Assembly (NCBI GenBank): GCA_030533445.1
Contig: CM060066.1
Location: 2,140,749-2,204,748, forward strand
DNA: 64,000 bases
Origin: Cyprinodon diabolis
Taxonomy: Eukaryota; Chordata; Actinopteri; Cyprinodontiformes; Cyprinodontidae
Reading direction: 5' to 3'
Both the position numbers and the translations under genes were made by a program. Under the pieces are notes generated by a model, which ran no database searches, was not told where the DNA came from, and saw nothing but the letters and a program-made list of their open reading frames with translations. Positions 31,935-44,892 of this stretch are shown one piece after another (positions within the stretch are counted from its first letter, which is position 1; the number at the start of each line of letters is the position of its first letter).

Positions 31935-33080
31935 TTAGAAGCATTCTCAGTTATCGTTTCTAATCATTTTATTGCGTTTGGATAATGACTGTCCCGCAGG
32001 GGGAGCACAGTCACTCCAAGCTCTCATTACAAGCCTTGTAAAAAGCTAAATCCTCTCTGCCGCACTTGGGATTTATTTCCCCTCGCCTCCTTTGCGTCTG
32101 CAGCCGCCAATCGTCGTAATGAAGCATAAACAGATTTCATCATTGTTTAAGAAAAATCCTCGGCTCGCCCCGAACGGTTTTGTTCAATTGAATCTGTGAA
32201 ACTTACCAGAGTGTATTCCCCTCCCCGCTCTCTCCCCCAGCGCTGTGTGATTATAAGAAAACACTGTCCATGCTCCACCGGGGGATCCGGTTACGTCAGA
32301 ATAGAGCTATAATAAAAGATCTGTGCTAATTACCCCAAGGTGACAAATGACACAAAGCACGGACGGCTCCTTTGCCAGTTTAAACATTTTCTGTTCACTA
32401 AACCTGCAGAATTACTGGTAACATTTAAACTTGATGCATTACATGGTCTGTTTGCTGGTGAGCATAGTTAGCACATAGCGTTTCCCGCCTCATTTTAACC
32501 ACATCATAACTCAGGATAATTGGATGAAGCCCATCATCCTTTCATGGCCGCTCCTCAAACTGTGTGGAAGCTGCAGTTAAGCGACGGCAATTAAGAGGTT
32601 TTGGTTATTTATTGAAATAAAAAATAAAAAAAGGGGAACGCTGTGCACCGTGTGGGCGGCCAGACAGCGGAGGAGCGCAGCAGGCGGGTGGAGGAAGTCA
32701 GCGGTAACATAATCCCCTCATTTCCACGGCAGGCCGCAGAGAGCGAGCAAAGAGTCGGAGCTTCACCCCTCATTGAGCAGAAGGGTAAACTCCCATCGGC
32801 TTTCAGTCGGGTTCTGTTTGTGTTTTCCACAGTTTGAGGCCTCAGATTTAAACAGACTCAAATTTGACGGTTAAATAAAGTTTGGTTAGTAAAAAAAAGA
32901 TGATAATCAGATTCTAATTAAGCAAAACAAACGACTTTTCCTCGAGTCTGGTCACCTGCAGCTGCTACTATGCAGCTATTAGTTGTTATGATGATAGTTA
33001 TATGATATTGAATATAACAAAAGATGAATAAGAATTATTATAAATATGATCCTTGCTTCTCCTACAATATTTCAACTTCA
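31935..33080. other. Intronic DNA, nothing recognised
   Basis: Moderate GC between 32030 and 32350 and again at 32640-32780. No domain or repeat partner. Confidence 0.45.
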
Positions 33081-33815
33081 ATTCTATTCAGTTTATTTCT
33101 ATAGCTCCAATTCACATCATGTCATCTCAGGTCACTTTCCAGTTCACCAGATCATCCAGTCAGATTGATTCAAAGTTTTCTATCTAAGGAAAACCAGCTG
33201 ATTGCATCGACTCATTGACTCTTCAGCAATCCCTCACACTAAGCATGCTTGTAGCGACAGTGGAGAGGAACAACTCCCTTTGAACAGGAAGAAACCTCCA
33301 GCAGAACCAGGCTCAGTGTGAGCGGCCATCTGCTGAGGCCCACTGGGGTTCAAGGAGACAGAAGCAGACATAGAAAAAGAAGCATAGATACAAAAGGCAA
33401 CTGTCAACCAGCTCCACAGGCGGCCCCGTCCAGGAAACACACAGCCAGGCAGACGAGCTCCGAGCCAGCTCCCATGTCAGAGGATGAAGAGAGCACATCC
33501 AGTTAGTCACAGTTAGAGAAACAGGACTACACTGGAAAACAGGCCAAGCTCCAACATCTAGAAACAAAGGTGTTGATGGCAGCAGCACAGCTGATGTTTC
33601 TCTCCAGGATGGAGTCACAGCCAAACAGGAACAGACCAGATGAAGCTACTATGAGAAAAAGCAGAGAGAGCAGGACGTTAGAGATTGAACTAACAGATTC
33701 TGCAGAGTGGGAGAATAGAGATAGAATGAAGCAGAATGATGACAAAGGGGTCCCTATGTCCTCCAGCAGTCTAAGCCTATAGCAGCAGAACTATAGAGAT
33801 AGATCAGGATAACCT
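33081..33815 (+). repeat. Dispersed fish repeat R, copy 5 (near full length)
   Basis: Starts ATTCTATTCAGTTTATTTC and ends GATCAGGATAACCT, with all family blocks in order. Closely matches 54174-54899. No domain in any frame. Confidence 0.9.
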
Positions 33816-35585
33816 CAGTATTATGGACAAGGTTTAAGAAAGCTAGAGTGTGTCCAAGGTACCCTGTACGTCTTTTTTTCTAACCTTTCCTCCTCAGTAA
33901 TTTTGTTTTATTTTATTTCACATTTTCTGTGGATATTGAGATCTTTCTTAGCAGAGCCACAGAGATGTGCAGAATGTCAACAACCTTCACAAAGCAAGCT
34001 TATATCTAACATTTTAATCTCTCTCAGCCGCCAAAAATAATCCCTAATTTCATTTGTTGTCATCAATTTAAACACTAAAGTTATCAGGGAGAGAAAGCAA
34101 AGCTTTCCTTTGGTTGTCTCTTTCTACTTTCTACAGAAACCTTAGGGAGGAGTTGAGATGTAATTATAATCTAATGCAGACGCAGCCCAGTTGGCAGCAT
34201 CCCAGAGCCAGCTAATTGTCCTTACTGGCACACTGAGTGCAAACCAAACCGGGGGACTGCAACTCAGACTTCAAACACCCGCTTTATGATGTACGATAGG
34301 CACATTGTGAAATCACACATCGCCTGTTTTTCAAATGTCTCTGTACCCCCGTTTTTCATGCTTTTATGTGCAGCTCCTGGCAGGAAGAGGCTCTTATTCT
34401 TACTCACGATGTTCGACAAATATCTTGCATTTGCATTCTATTAAAAAACCACAAAAAAACCACAACATCCATCACAAGGCAGAAAGAAAACCCTCCTCTC
34501 CGGTTCCCATATCTCTGTGAGCCATCTGAGGGGGTAGCCGTGAAGAAGCCACTTAGTCGTTTAAGTGAACACACAGTTCATACTCTCACTCACACCTCTC
34601 TGGGGGGCAGCAGCCATTGACACAGCAGCTGTGTCATCAGGCCAAAGAGCATCTGACAGGACAGAGCCGTCCGCTCAGGCAGACCAAAGGTGACGAAAGA
34701 AGAAGAGGAGGAGGAGGAGGAGGAGAGCTCTCCACCTGCATGCCATGTGCTCCATTTCTTGATTTACTAGCAGGCTCTCCGATCTGCATGATGGTTTCAA
34801 TCTCATGCTCCTAAAAACATTAGCCTGAGTTCTCTGAAGCTCCCCAGCGAACCCCTTCTACCCACTTAGACATCTCCTGCTGGATTTAGTGGCCTGAGGA
34901 CGTGCTGCGCTGGTCTAAACGGCGTTTAGTGAGCTTCCTGAGAGAGCGTGTGTGTTTGCTCAGTTGGCCTGACCGCGCTCAATGGAAGCGGTGACAGATT
35001 GCTCTGATGTCGGTGGTGGTAGGCACACAATCTAATGAGTGCGATAAGAAGGACCAACAGCGTACACGCAGCAGGGACTGATAAGAGCAGCAACAGCAGC
35101 AGCAGCACAGGAAACCAGCAATACAGATAAAAAAAGAGAGAGTTTTATGGAGGGGGGGGGGGGGGCTGGAACACAGACCCTTTCCCCCCCCTGAGGACAG
35201 CCCTGCAGAGGATTCAGTCTGAGTCTGATCAAACCTGAGGACGTTGCAGCGGAAACACAGAATCTGTTAAAATGGGTGTAAAAACCTTCGTTCTCTCTGT
35301 CAGAAACAAGCAGTTTTTTTATTTTTTATTTAATTCGACAAGATAAAATGCATTTATTAGTTAAATCTGAGATCAATTACTGTAAAACTTAGTTAGCATT
35401 TTGAAAAAATCAGGAATTGAAACGACTTTTAGCTGTTGATTAGGGAAAGCATTGCTCTGTTAAAAAGATGGAATCTCGTCTCGCTGCAGTTTTTCAATGA
35501 TGCTAATTGACCTAAAGTCGTAGTTCTATGGATTTATATCTCAGTAATATGATGATCTGTAATCAATCTGTCCAGAGAAAAATAT
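33816..35585. other. Intronic DNA with simple repeats
   Basis: Contains an AGG microsatellite (34698-34725), a CAGCAG stretch (35088-35108) and a 14-G run (35152-35165). No coding or dispersed repeat recognised. Confidence 0.5.
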
Positions 35586-36506
35586 TATTAGGGCTTAAAC
35601 AATTAAACAGATTAATTGTGACTAATTGATTATTGAAATAATTGTCAAATAATTGAATAATCGATGAATAATTAGCTGGAGTATCGTGACTCTAAAACAT
35701 GTCTTAACTCTTCCAAAATATTTAAACATATAAAAATATTTTGCATTTAAGATTTTAAAAAACGATTTCGTCAATCAGAACTCCTCAAGTGGAAAAGTTT
35801 CATCTGGTTTATTTCTTTAAAAATCTTATTCAAGGAACATTTGACAATCTGATTATTAATCAATTAATCGGAAAAATAATCAGCAGATTAATATATTTTA
35901 CTTTTTTTATACAAAAAATAATAAAGTAGTTATTACTGTATTTCCTATTTTCCATTTAATAACTGAGGTCTTAATTTAGATTTCTAATCTGACACTTATT
36001 TTATTGCTCTTAACCCTATAATGCCAAATGTATCATATTTGATACATACGGTTTCTGCAATGTTTTGCGTCTGACACCTTTTGCATAATTTAATGGTGAA
36101 AACTTTGCTCAAAATCCTTTTTACATATTTTGTTAAAAGGGCAAATAAGGACTTCAAACCAAAAAAAAGTAATTTCCTGTTTTGTTTTATTCTTGGATCG
36201 GGCTTTAAAGGGTTAAATATAAAAAAGAAAAAAAAAAGAAAGAAAAAAAAAACGTCGTCAGCGAAAGTAAGAACTTTTTTTTTTTTGCTGAAAAGATACA
36301 TTTTATCCAAACTGCAGATTTGATAGGTGTGAAGAAGCAATAATCTAAGGAAACGGTCAATAAGCAATCTTTTTTATTCGTTTATTTTTTTACGTTAGGG
36401 TAAAGAGACTCTAAAACATGCCTTTAGCTTACGGAGGAAAATCCACTTAGATCAGGAATTAAACTGGGATTGTTGAAAAATACATAAATATTTTGGATTT
36501 AAGATT

Positions 36507-36556
<50 letters not shown>

Positions 36557-36690
36557 ATTAATCTCAATCCACATGTGGAAGAGTTTTAAGCTGGTTTGAT
36601 TTCGTACAAAAATCTTCTTTAAGGAATGTTTGACTTTCTGACTATTAATCGGAAAAACTAATCAACAGATTCATCGATTTGCAAAAAATC
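35586..36690 (+). repeat. Dispersed 'AACAATTAAACAGATTAATTG' repeat, copy 2
   Basis: Partner of 28314-29270: TTAGGGCTTAAACAATTAAA start, GGTCAATAAGCAATCTTTT at 36354, and two related blocks (35590-35900, 36405-36690) each ending in AATCAGCAGATTAAT- or AATCAACAGATTCATC-like words. A (TA)n tract lies at 36509-36553 and A-runs at 36220-36252. Confidence 0.6.
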
Positions 36691-37087
36691 TTTTGTTGCA
36701 TTCCTTATTCCCTATTATTGATTGGTTTCTGCTAGATTGAATTAAAATTAGAAATGCTTTACTGTGAGGTAGGATATATACGATTAATATTAATAAATAT
36801 AGGAGTTTAAAAAGAAATAGAATAAAGATTTTCAAGTTGTATATGAAGAGCTGCCAGTTATTGAACAGTAACAACAGTAATAACATAATATATAAATACA
36901 GACGTCCTGAAATGTTTTTTTCGTTTTTGTTTTAGGTTTCATAAGCCAATGGAAAAGTGTTAGTGAGGGACCGGGCCTCGTTTATCAGGCTAGTAGCAGA
37001 TGGGTCGTTTTTCCAAAAAAGTAAAAAAAAATGATCCACTGTTTCCAAGTTTGAAGACGTTTCTCTTCCATCCAGGAAGCTTTTTTA

Positions 37088-40000
37088 TTCCAAATGTCAG
37101 AAATAGCGTTTAGTTCCAGGTTTTATCCAGCAGCCCAACAAAGCCTGGTTTTAGTTTAGAAAACATGCAAATAGAAACGGATGAACGGGTCCCCCCCTTT
37201 GGAATGGGGGTCGTTTGGCTTCTTTGTTAGCCTGCAATGTCCCATACCTGTCTATGTCTCTGAAAGGGGGGGTTGTTAAAGGGAATAGTTGGCCTGCAAT
37301 GCCCCATTTCTGTCTTTGTCTCTGAAAGGGGGGTCGTTAAAGGGAATAGTTGGCCTGCAATGCCCCATTTCTGTCTTTGTCTCTGAAAGGGGGGTCGTTA
37401 AAGGGAATAGTTGGCCTGCAATGCCCCATACCTGTCTTTGTCTCTGAAAGGGGGGTCGTTAAAGGGAATAGTTGGCCTGCAATGCCCCATACCTGTCTTT
37501 GTCTCTGAAAGGGGGGTCGTTAAAGGGAATAGTTGGCCTGCAATGCCCCATACCTGTCTTTGTCTCTGAAAGGGGGGTCGTTACAGGGAATAGTTGGCCT
37601 GCAATTCCCCATACCTGTCTTTGTCTCTGAAAGGGGGGTCGTTAAAGGGAATAGTTGGCCTGCAATGCCCCATACCTGTCTATGTCTCTGAAAGGGGGGG
37701 TTGTTAAAGGGAATAGTTGGCCTGCAATGCCCCATTTCTGTCTTTGTCTCTGAAAGGGGGGTCGTTAAAGGGAATAGTTGGCCTGCAATGCCCCATACCT
37801 GTCTTTGTCTCTGAAAGGGGGGTCGTTAAAGGGAATAGTTGGCCTGCAATGCCCCATACCTGTCTTTGTCTCTGAAAGGGGGGTCGTTACAGGGAATAGT
37901 TGGCCTGCAATGCCCCATACCTGTCTTTGTCTCTGAAAGGGGGGTCGTTAAAGGGAATAGTTGGCCTGCAATGCCCCATACCTGTCTTTGTCTCTGAAAG
38001 GGGGGTCGTTAAAGGGAATAGTTGGCCTGCAATGCCCCATACCTGTCTTTGTCTCTGAAAGGGGGGTCGTTACAGGGAATAGTTGGCCTGCAATGCCCCA
38101 TACCTGTCTTTGTCTCTGAAAGGGGGGTCGTTAAAGGGAATAGTTGGCCTGCAATGCCCCATACCTGTCTTTGTCTCTGAAAGGGGGGTCGTTAAAGGGA
38201 ATAGTTGGCCTGCAATGCCCCATACCTGTCTTTGTCTCTGAAATGGGGGTCGTTAAAGGGAATAGTTGGCCTGCAATGCCCCATACCTGTCTTTGTCTCT
38301 GAAAGGGGGGTCGTTAAAGGGAATAGTTGGCCTGCAATGCCCCATACCTGTCTTTGTCTCTGAAAGGGGGGTCGTTAAAGGGAATACTTGGCCTGCAATG
38401 CCCCATACCTGTCTTTGTCTCTGAAAGGGGAGTCGTTAAAGGGAATAGTTGGCCTGCAATGTCCCATACCTGTCTTTGTCTCTGAAAGGGGGGTCGTTAA
38501 AGGGAATAGTTGGCCTGCAATGCCCCATACCTGTCTTTGTCTCTGAAAGGGGGGTCGTTACAGGGAATAGTTAGCCTGCAATGCCCCATACCTGTCTTTG
38601 TCTCTGAAAGGGAGGTCAATAAAGGGAATAGTTGGCCTGCAATGCCCCATACCTGTCTTTGTCTCTGAAAGGGGGGTCGTTTAAGGGAATAGTTGGCCTG
38701 CAATGCCCCATACCTGTCTTTGTCTCTGAAAGGGGGGTCGTTACAGGGAATAGTTGGCCTGCAATGCCCCATACCTGTCTTTGTCTCTGAAAGGGGGGTC
38801 GTTAAAGGGAATAGTTGGCCTGCAATGCCCCATACCTGTCTTTGTCTCTGAAAGGGGGGTCGTTAAAGGGAATAGTTGGCCTGCAATGCCCCATACCTGT
38901 CTTTGTCTCTGAAATGGGGGTCGTTAAAGGGAATAGTTGGCCTGCAATGCCCCATACCTGTCTTTGTCTCTGAAAGGGGGGTCGTTTAAGGGAATAGTTG
39001 GCCTGCAATGCCCCATACCTGTCTTTGTCTCTGAAAGGGGGGTCGTTAAAGGGAATAGTTGGCCTGCAATGCCCCATACCTGTCTTTGTCTCTGAAATGG
39101 GGGTCGTTAAAGGGAATAGTTGGCCTGCAATGCCCCATACCTGTCTTTGTCTCTGAAAGGGGGGTCGTTAAAGGGAATAGTTGGCCTGCAATGCCCCATA
39201 CCTGTCTTTGTCTCTGAAAGGGGGGTCGTTAAAGGGAATACTTGGCCTGCAATGCCCCATACCTGTCTTTGTCTCTGAAAGGGGAGTCGTTAAAGGGAAT
39301 AGTTGGCCTGCAATGTCCCATACCTGTCTTTGTCTCTGAAAGGGGGGTCGTTAAAGGGAATAGTTGGCCTGCAATGCCCCATACCTGTCTTTGTCTCTGA
39401 AAGGGGGGTCGTTACAGGGAATAGTTAGCCTGCAATGCCCCATACCTGTCTTTGTCTCTGAAAGGGAGGTCAATAAAGGGAATAGTTGGCCTGCAATGCC
39501 CCATACCTGTCTTTGTCTCTGAAAGGGGGGTCGTTAAAGGGAATAGTTGGCCTGCAATGCCCCATACCTGTCTTTGTCTCTGAAAGGGGGGTCGTTAAAG
39601 GGAATAGTTGGCCTGCAATGCCCCATACCTGTCTTTGTCTCTGAAAAGGGGGTCGTTACAGGGAATAGTTAGCCTGCAATGCCCCATACCTGTCTTTGTC
39701 TCTGAAAGGGGGGTCGTTAAAGGGAATAGTTGGCCTGCAATGCCCCATACCTGTCTTTGTCTCTGAAAGGGGGGTCGTTACAGGGAATAGTTAGCCTGCA
39801 ATGCCCCATACCTGTCTTTGTCTCTGAAAGGGGGGTCAATAAAGGTAATAGTTGGCCTGCAATGCCCCATACCTGTCTTTGTCTCTGAAAGGGGGGTCGT
39901 TAAAGGGAATAGTTGGCCTGCAATGTCCCATACCTGTCTTTGTCTCTGAAAGGGGGGTCGTTAAAGGGAATAGTTGGCCTGCAATGCCCCATACCTGTCT

Positions 40001-41361
40001 TTGTCTCTGAAAGGGGGGTCGTTAAAGGGAATAGTTGGCCTGCAATGTCCCATACCTGTCTTTGTCTCTGAAAGGGGGGTCGTTAAAGGGAATAGTTGGC
40101 CTGCAATGCCCCATACCTGTCTTTGTCTCTGAAAGGGGGGTCGTTAAAGGGAATAGTTGGCCTGCAATGCCCCATACCTGTCTTTGTCTCTGAAAGGGGG
40201 GTCGTTAAAGGGAATAGTTGGCCTGCAATGTCCCATACCTGTCTTTGTCTCTGAAAGGGGGGTCGTTAAAGGGAATAGTTGGCCTGCAATGCCCCATACC
40301 TGTCTTTGTCTCTGAAAGGGGGGTCGTTAAAGGGAATAGTTAGCCTGCAAGGTCCCATACCTGTCTTTGTCTCTGAAAGGGGGGTCAATAAAGGGAATAG
40401 TTGGCCTGCAATGCCCCATACCTGTCTTTGTCTCTGAAAGGGGGGTCAATAAAGGGAATAGTTGGCCTGCAATGCCCCATACCTGTCTTTGTCTCTGAAA
40501 GGGGGGTCGTTAAAGGGAATAGTTGGCCTGCAATGCCCCATTTCTGTCTTTGTCTCTGAAAGGGGGGTCGTTAAAGGGAATAGTTGGCCTGCAATGACCC
40601 ATACCTGTCTTTGTCTCTGAAAGGGGGGTCGTTAAAGGGAATAGTTAGCCTGCAAGGTCCCATACCTGTCTTTGTCTCTGAAAGGGGGGTCGTTAAAGGT
40701 AATAGTTGGCCTGCAATGTCCCATACCTGTCTTTGTCTCTGAAAGGGGGGTCAATTAAGGGAATAGTTGGCCTGCAATGCCCCATACCTGTCTTTGTCTC
40801 TGAAAGGGGGGTCGTTAAAGGGAATAGTTGGCCTGCAATGCCCCATACCTGTCTTTGTCTCTGAAAGGGGGGTGGTTAAAGGGAATAGTTGGCCTGCAAT
40901 GTCCCATACCTGTCTTTGTCTCTGAAAGGGGGGTCGTTACAGGGAATAGTTGGCCTGCAATGCCCCATACCTGTCTTTGTCTCTGAAAGGGGGGTGGTTA
41001 AAGGGAATAGTTGGCCTGCAATGTCCCATACCTGTCTTTGTCTCTGAAAGGGGGGTCAATAAAGGGAATAGTTGGCCTGGCTAAATAAGCTAGGTCCTCT
41101 GTTCTCCTGTAAAGGGGCGGGACCTGCGATGAGAGCGGGAAGGAATCAACTTTATTGCTGCATTGGAGGTTTTTGAAAGCTGAAATCTGAGTCCCCCCTT
41201 CTGTTTAAATTGCAGGCTAACAAAGAAGCCAAACGACCCCCATTCCAAAGGGGGGGACCCGTTCATCCGTTTCTATTTGCATGTTTTCTAAACTAAAACC
41301 AGGCTTTGTTGGGCTGCTGGATTAAAACCTGGAACTCAACGCTATTTCTGACATTTTGAAC
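37088..41361. mobile_element. Foldback-like element: 61-bp minisatellite between ~150-bp inverted repeats
   Basis: 37088-37238 and 41210-41361 are reverse complements with few mismatches. Shared landmarks, left-arm reading: GTCAGAAATAGCGTT, CAAAGCCTGGTTTTAGTTTA, GAAACGGATGAACGGGTCCC, CTTCTTTGTTAGCCTGCAA. Between them lie ~63 copies of a 61-bp unit plus ~130 bp of unique sequence. The array's GCCTGCAATG start matches the inner end of the left arm. The left arm continues outward (CATCCAGGAAGC), with a relic at 49978-50037, so the right end may be truncated. No coding capacity. Confidence 0.8.
37229..41079. repeat. 61-bp minisatellite, ~63 units
   Basis: The unit begins GGCCTGCAATGCCCCATACC, continues with TGTCTTTGTCTCTGAAAGG and a six-G run, and closes TCGTTAAAGGGAATAGTT. 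Variants (TTACAGGG, TTAGCCTG, GAATACTT, GGAGTCG, CAATAAAGG) mark higher-order copies: a ~14-unit block recurs with an exact 854-bp shift. Frames across it are artefacts because 61 is not a multiple of three. Confidence 0.97.
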
Positions 41362-42636
41362 TTAGTATGTTTATTTTGCTCATAGGCGTTTTGAAATAAA
41401 TGTGACGCCATTGATTTATCTTTGGTCATTTTCACCATGTGACATGCAGGTTTGATGAAAAAGACTGTTTTTTCAAGTAAACACCTTTGATTTGATAAAA
41501 TCCGATCAATTCAGGTTATTTTAATGTTATTAGTTGGTTAAACTAACTTAATGCAGGCACAAATATAGGTCAACAGAATTAGATTTTATGAAGTTATTCT
41601 TCAGCCAAAGTTGCAGGCCTGTACAGTTAGGGTGTTTTAATACTCTGTGGGTTTTTCCCCTGAATAGAATGCTGAATGGTGTTTCTGCTCTCGTTTAAAA
41701 CCAAGATAAAAAGCTCATTAGGTTTGGACGCATCAAGCCGTTACATAATATTAGCGTATCTGAATCAGATTATGCAGCCTCCTCTATCCAGGCTACTTAC
41801 ATTAGAGACCTGGAATTTGAAGCGTGTGCTCGGGCTTCACAATTTATTGCCTTTGACATTAATGCATATTAAAGACCTGCTTCCATCCAGAGGAATGAAC
41901 TCATTGTTTTTGAAGCTGTAATTCTGTGTGTGAGCTGAACAGGAAAGTTTCTGAAAACGAAAAGACACATTACAAGCTCCAATCGTTAGCAGAACTAGAA
42001 AAACGATTAATTAATCGGGCTACAGCTTCCAAGGCTTTCAGAGTAACAGAGGAGGGAGGCGGAAACGTCACATGACTTCTGGGAAATCAGCAGAAAGTAA
42101 AACTCCTATGAGGTGACGGACGGCGTGGTGAAGGTTTGGTGATGAACACTTTGCGGAGACAATTGTGAAACATTAATAGGTTGGCTCTGGTTTGGAGACA
42201 GAGAGTTATTTATATCTGGACCAGATGAGAAGAAAAAAGTGCTTTCAGCGCCGACTGGTTTGGCTGTGAAATGAATAAAAAGGGGTTGGATTATGCTGAG
42301 GAATTTAGACATGATTACATTCCTGGAGCATATGTGTCAGAGACCCACCAACCAGATCTTTGGAGGAAGAGAGAAGGATGTGTTGGGCTTTCCTTCAAAG
42401 TCTGTCATTGATCAGAAACAGGCTATCAGGATTATCCCCCATTATTGGATGGCTTTGGTAAACATCCATCAGTTTTCCTCATCAACCAACACGCGCCGCT
42501 TCTAGACGGAAATGTTTTCGCCTCCAGGTGCTTAATGTGATCCTGATGTTGCTGTTGGAGCAAACACCTCGTAGCGGCTTCGATCAACCAAGACAGCAGC
42601 TGCTGGCTGAGAAGTCGTGCACTGTGACGCCATCAT
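41362..42636. other. Intronic DNA, nothing recognised
   Basis: The small open frames (around 41676-41921, 42293-42505) show no domain. No repeat partner in the window. Confidence 0.45.
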
Positions 42637-42842
42637 AGGGCTGCCAACCGTCCTGAAAAATGGAATCGCTCCATATTTAGAAATATGTCCCGTATTTAGA
42701 AAAAAAAGGAACGCACTTTGTCCCGTATTACTGTGAGAGTAAAGAAATAGTCAGTAAAAGCTAAAGGAAAATGAAGAACAAGGGTACGTTAGATACAAAA
42801 CTTACGGTAAATTTGTTCCCGCGCCCTGTGCTGCGTTGTGAC
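42637..42842 (+). repeat. Dispersed repeat, partner of 12205-12405
   Basis: AGGGCTGCCAACCGTCCTG, GGAACGCACTTTGTCCCGTA and TACTGTGAGAGTAAAG, in opposite orientation to the 12.2-kb copy. Confidence 0.65.
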
Positions 42843-42919
42843 TGTCACGACCCGATCCGTCCCGGAATCACGATCCGAATAGATATACATCTGGGTGTCC
42901 ATAAATAATGTAATTATGG

Positions 42920-43524
42920 TAGGGATGCACGATATTGGGATTTTGGCCGATATCCGATATGCCGATATTTTAAAACCCATGTAGCCGATAACCGATATCG
43001 ATACCGATGTTAAAGCTGGACAAAAATAAGTAGCCGTTGAAAATAGCAGTTTTGTTATCCATTTCTGACACTTTGAAAAATAATATACTCAAATATATTT
43101 TCTTATGCTGATATCAAATTGATTTTTAAAAACGCGGTATCGATCTATTTTACTTTCAAAATCTCGTGAAATTTCATCGTTCTGTTACAAACTCTCGTGA
43201 TATTTTGCAAATTCTTGTGAGATTTTGTTAGTAAAATAGATACCGCCTCAATATATCAACATATAAAAATATGGCAAAATTTCGTGAATTTTCGGGGGAT
43301 TTCGTAGCATAACGATGACATATAGCAATATTTCATTAGTAAAAGAGATTGATATGGTGTTTTTAAATGGCAATATATCAGCATATGAAGATATTGGGAT
43401 ATTTTAATGTATCAATATTTTTTCCCTCGTCTTTAGAAGTTTTTGGTTCGGTGGGGTAGCCGATGTCCGATATTCAGTTTTAAGGCCGATACCGATAGGG
43501 GGCCGATTATATTGTGCATCCCTA
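42920..43524. mobile_element. hAT-type MITE, copy 2, 8-bp target duplication
   Basis: Nearly identical to 29971-30680 but ~100 bp shorter through one deletion after TCTTTAGAAGTTTTTGG. Ends TAGGGATGCACGATAT / GTGCATCCCTA. AATTATGG flanks both sides exactly (42912-42919, 43525-43532), so it is a separate insertion and not a segmental duplication. One arm of the internal inverted pair has lost four bases. Confidence 0.9.
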
Positions 43525-43532
43525 AATTATGG

Positions 43533-43878
43533 TACTAAAACTACTTATTTCTATCCTTAACTTACTAAATAATGCTAATACACATATTTAAAGAACATGT
43601 TTTATGACTTTTGTGAGACAATTTTGATGCTTTTTAAATTTTCTTCGTTAAACTGCTTCTCTGACGTCATCAGCAGACATGATCAGAGCAGTCCTGCAAA
43701 ATATGATTAAACCATGTTTATCTGCATTTTAGTCGTTTCTTTCTTTAGATTACACACTATATAGAATAAGGTTAAAACGAAACAAAAACATAAAACTAAA
43801 AAAGATTAGATTTATGTTTAAATCCAAAGATGTAGAAGTTAGCCACTGGAAGTAGCGTAGGATCCCATTTCTGGTGCA
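43533..43878. other. AT-rich intronic DNA
   Basis: Nothing recognised. Confidence 0.5.
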
Positions 43879-43879
43879 G

Positions 43880-44362
43880 ATTCAATTCAATTCAATTCAA
43901 TTCAGTTCAATTCAATTCAGTTTATTTATATAGTGCCAAATTCACAACACATGTCATCTCAAGGCACTTTACAGTTCAACCAGATCATACAGTCAAATTG
44001 ATACAAAGTTTTCTATCTAAGGAAAACCAGTTGATTGCATTGACTCATTAACTCAAATACAATCCCTCACACTAAGCATGCTTGTAGCGACAGTGGAGAG
44101 GAAAAACTCCCTTTTAACAGGAAGAAACCTCCAGCAGAACCAGGCTCAGTGTGAGCGGCCATCTGCTGAGGCCCACTGGGGTTCAAGGAGACAGAAGCAG
44201 AGATACAAAAAGCAGCTGTAAAAGGCGGCCCCATCCAGGAAACACACAGCCAGGCAGACGAGCTCCAAGGCAGCTCCCATGCCAGAGGATGAAGAGAGCA
44301 CATCCACCCAGCCACGGCCAGAGAAACAGGACCACACTGGAAGACAGGCCGATCTCCAACGG
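43880..44362 (+). repeat. Dispersed fish repeat R, copy 6 (divergent)
   Basis: Opens with a (TTCAA)n run, then CAGTTTATTTATATAGTGCC and CATCTCAAGGCACTTTACAG. It continues through the GACAGTGGAGAGGAAAAACT and GGAAACACACAGCCAGGCAG blocks, then diverges near 44362. More changed than copies 3, 5 and 8, hence probably older. Confidence 0.85.
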
Positions 44363-44439
44363 CCGATCAGGCAGACGACTTATAAAACAGATTTTAAGGC
44401 ATTTATTTTCTCAGATACATTATTAACCTTTAACACATT

Positions 44440-44605
44440 ATATTATAGTATGCTTGCTATATTGGGGATTGAAAACTATTTATTTATTGTTTTATATTCA
44501 ATTTTACAGTTTGAAGTTAAGCAGGAAAGGCTTATGTTTAAGATACTTATTTTATTCAGTAAAGTTTGTTATTTTATATTAAAGTTAATTGTTGGATAAT
44601 AATTT
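44440..44605 (+). repeat. Dispersed repeat, partner of 11865-12010
   Basis: TTTACAGTTTGAAGTTAAGC to TTAATTGTTGGATAATAATTTG, the reverse complement of the 11.9-kb copy with moderate divergence. Confidence 0.6.
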
Positions 44606-44892
44606 GTTTTCCATGTGTTCATGTTACTCACAAATATACATCTAATTCAAAGCAGATTTGAGTCAAATAGTAAAAAAAAATAATTTCATACACAAAGGGG
44701 GGCTTAAAAAAAAAATCCCCACCCCAGGAGGGGTGAAGGCCATCGGGTCAGGTGGGACGCACAGGAGGCGACCATTTTTGTTTTCAGGGAGTTGGCGACC
44801 CTACATGAGCCCCACTTCAGTTTTCTTTCTTGTTTATTTTTCCAAAATAAAAGAAAAGTTTGACAAAACCTCCTCACCCAACTGCCTGTTGT
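44606..44892. other. Intronic DNA, repeat-like but unassigned
   Basis: GGGAGTTGGCGACCCTACAT at 44787 looks like a repeat scrap. No partner in the window. Confidence 0.3.

Noticed and set aside
38497..39077. 91-residue minus-strand frames (MGHCRPTIPF...) across the minisatellite
   Set aside because: The 61-bp unit is not a multiple of three, so frames stay open only by chance over a few units. No domain.
37229..41079. CRISPR array
   Set aside because: Repeats are contiguous 61-bp units with no unique spacers, and the host is a vertebrate.
41676..41921. Possible small gene of 81 codons
   Set aside because: No domain, splice context or repeat partner. It sits in sense within a netrin-1 intron with ordinary AT-rich composition.
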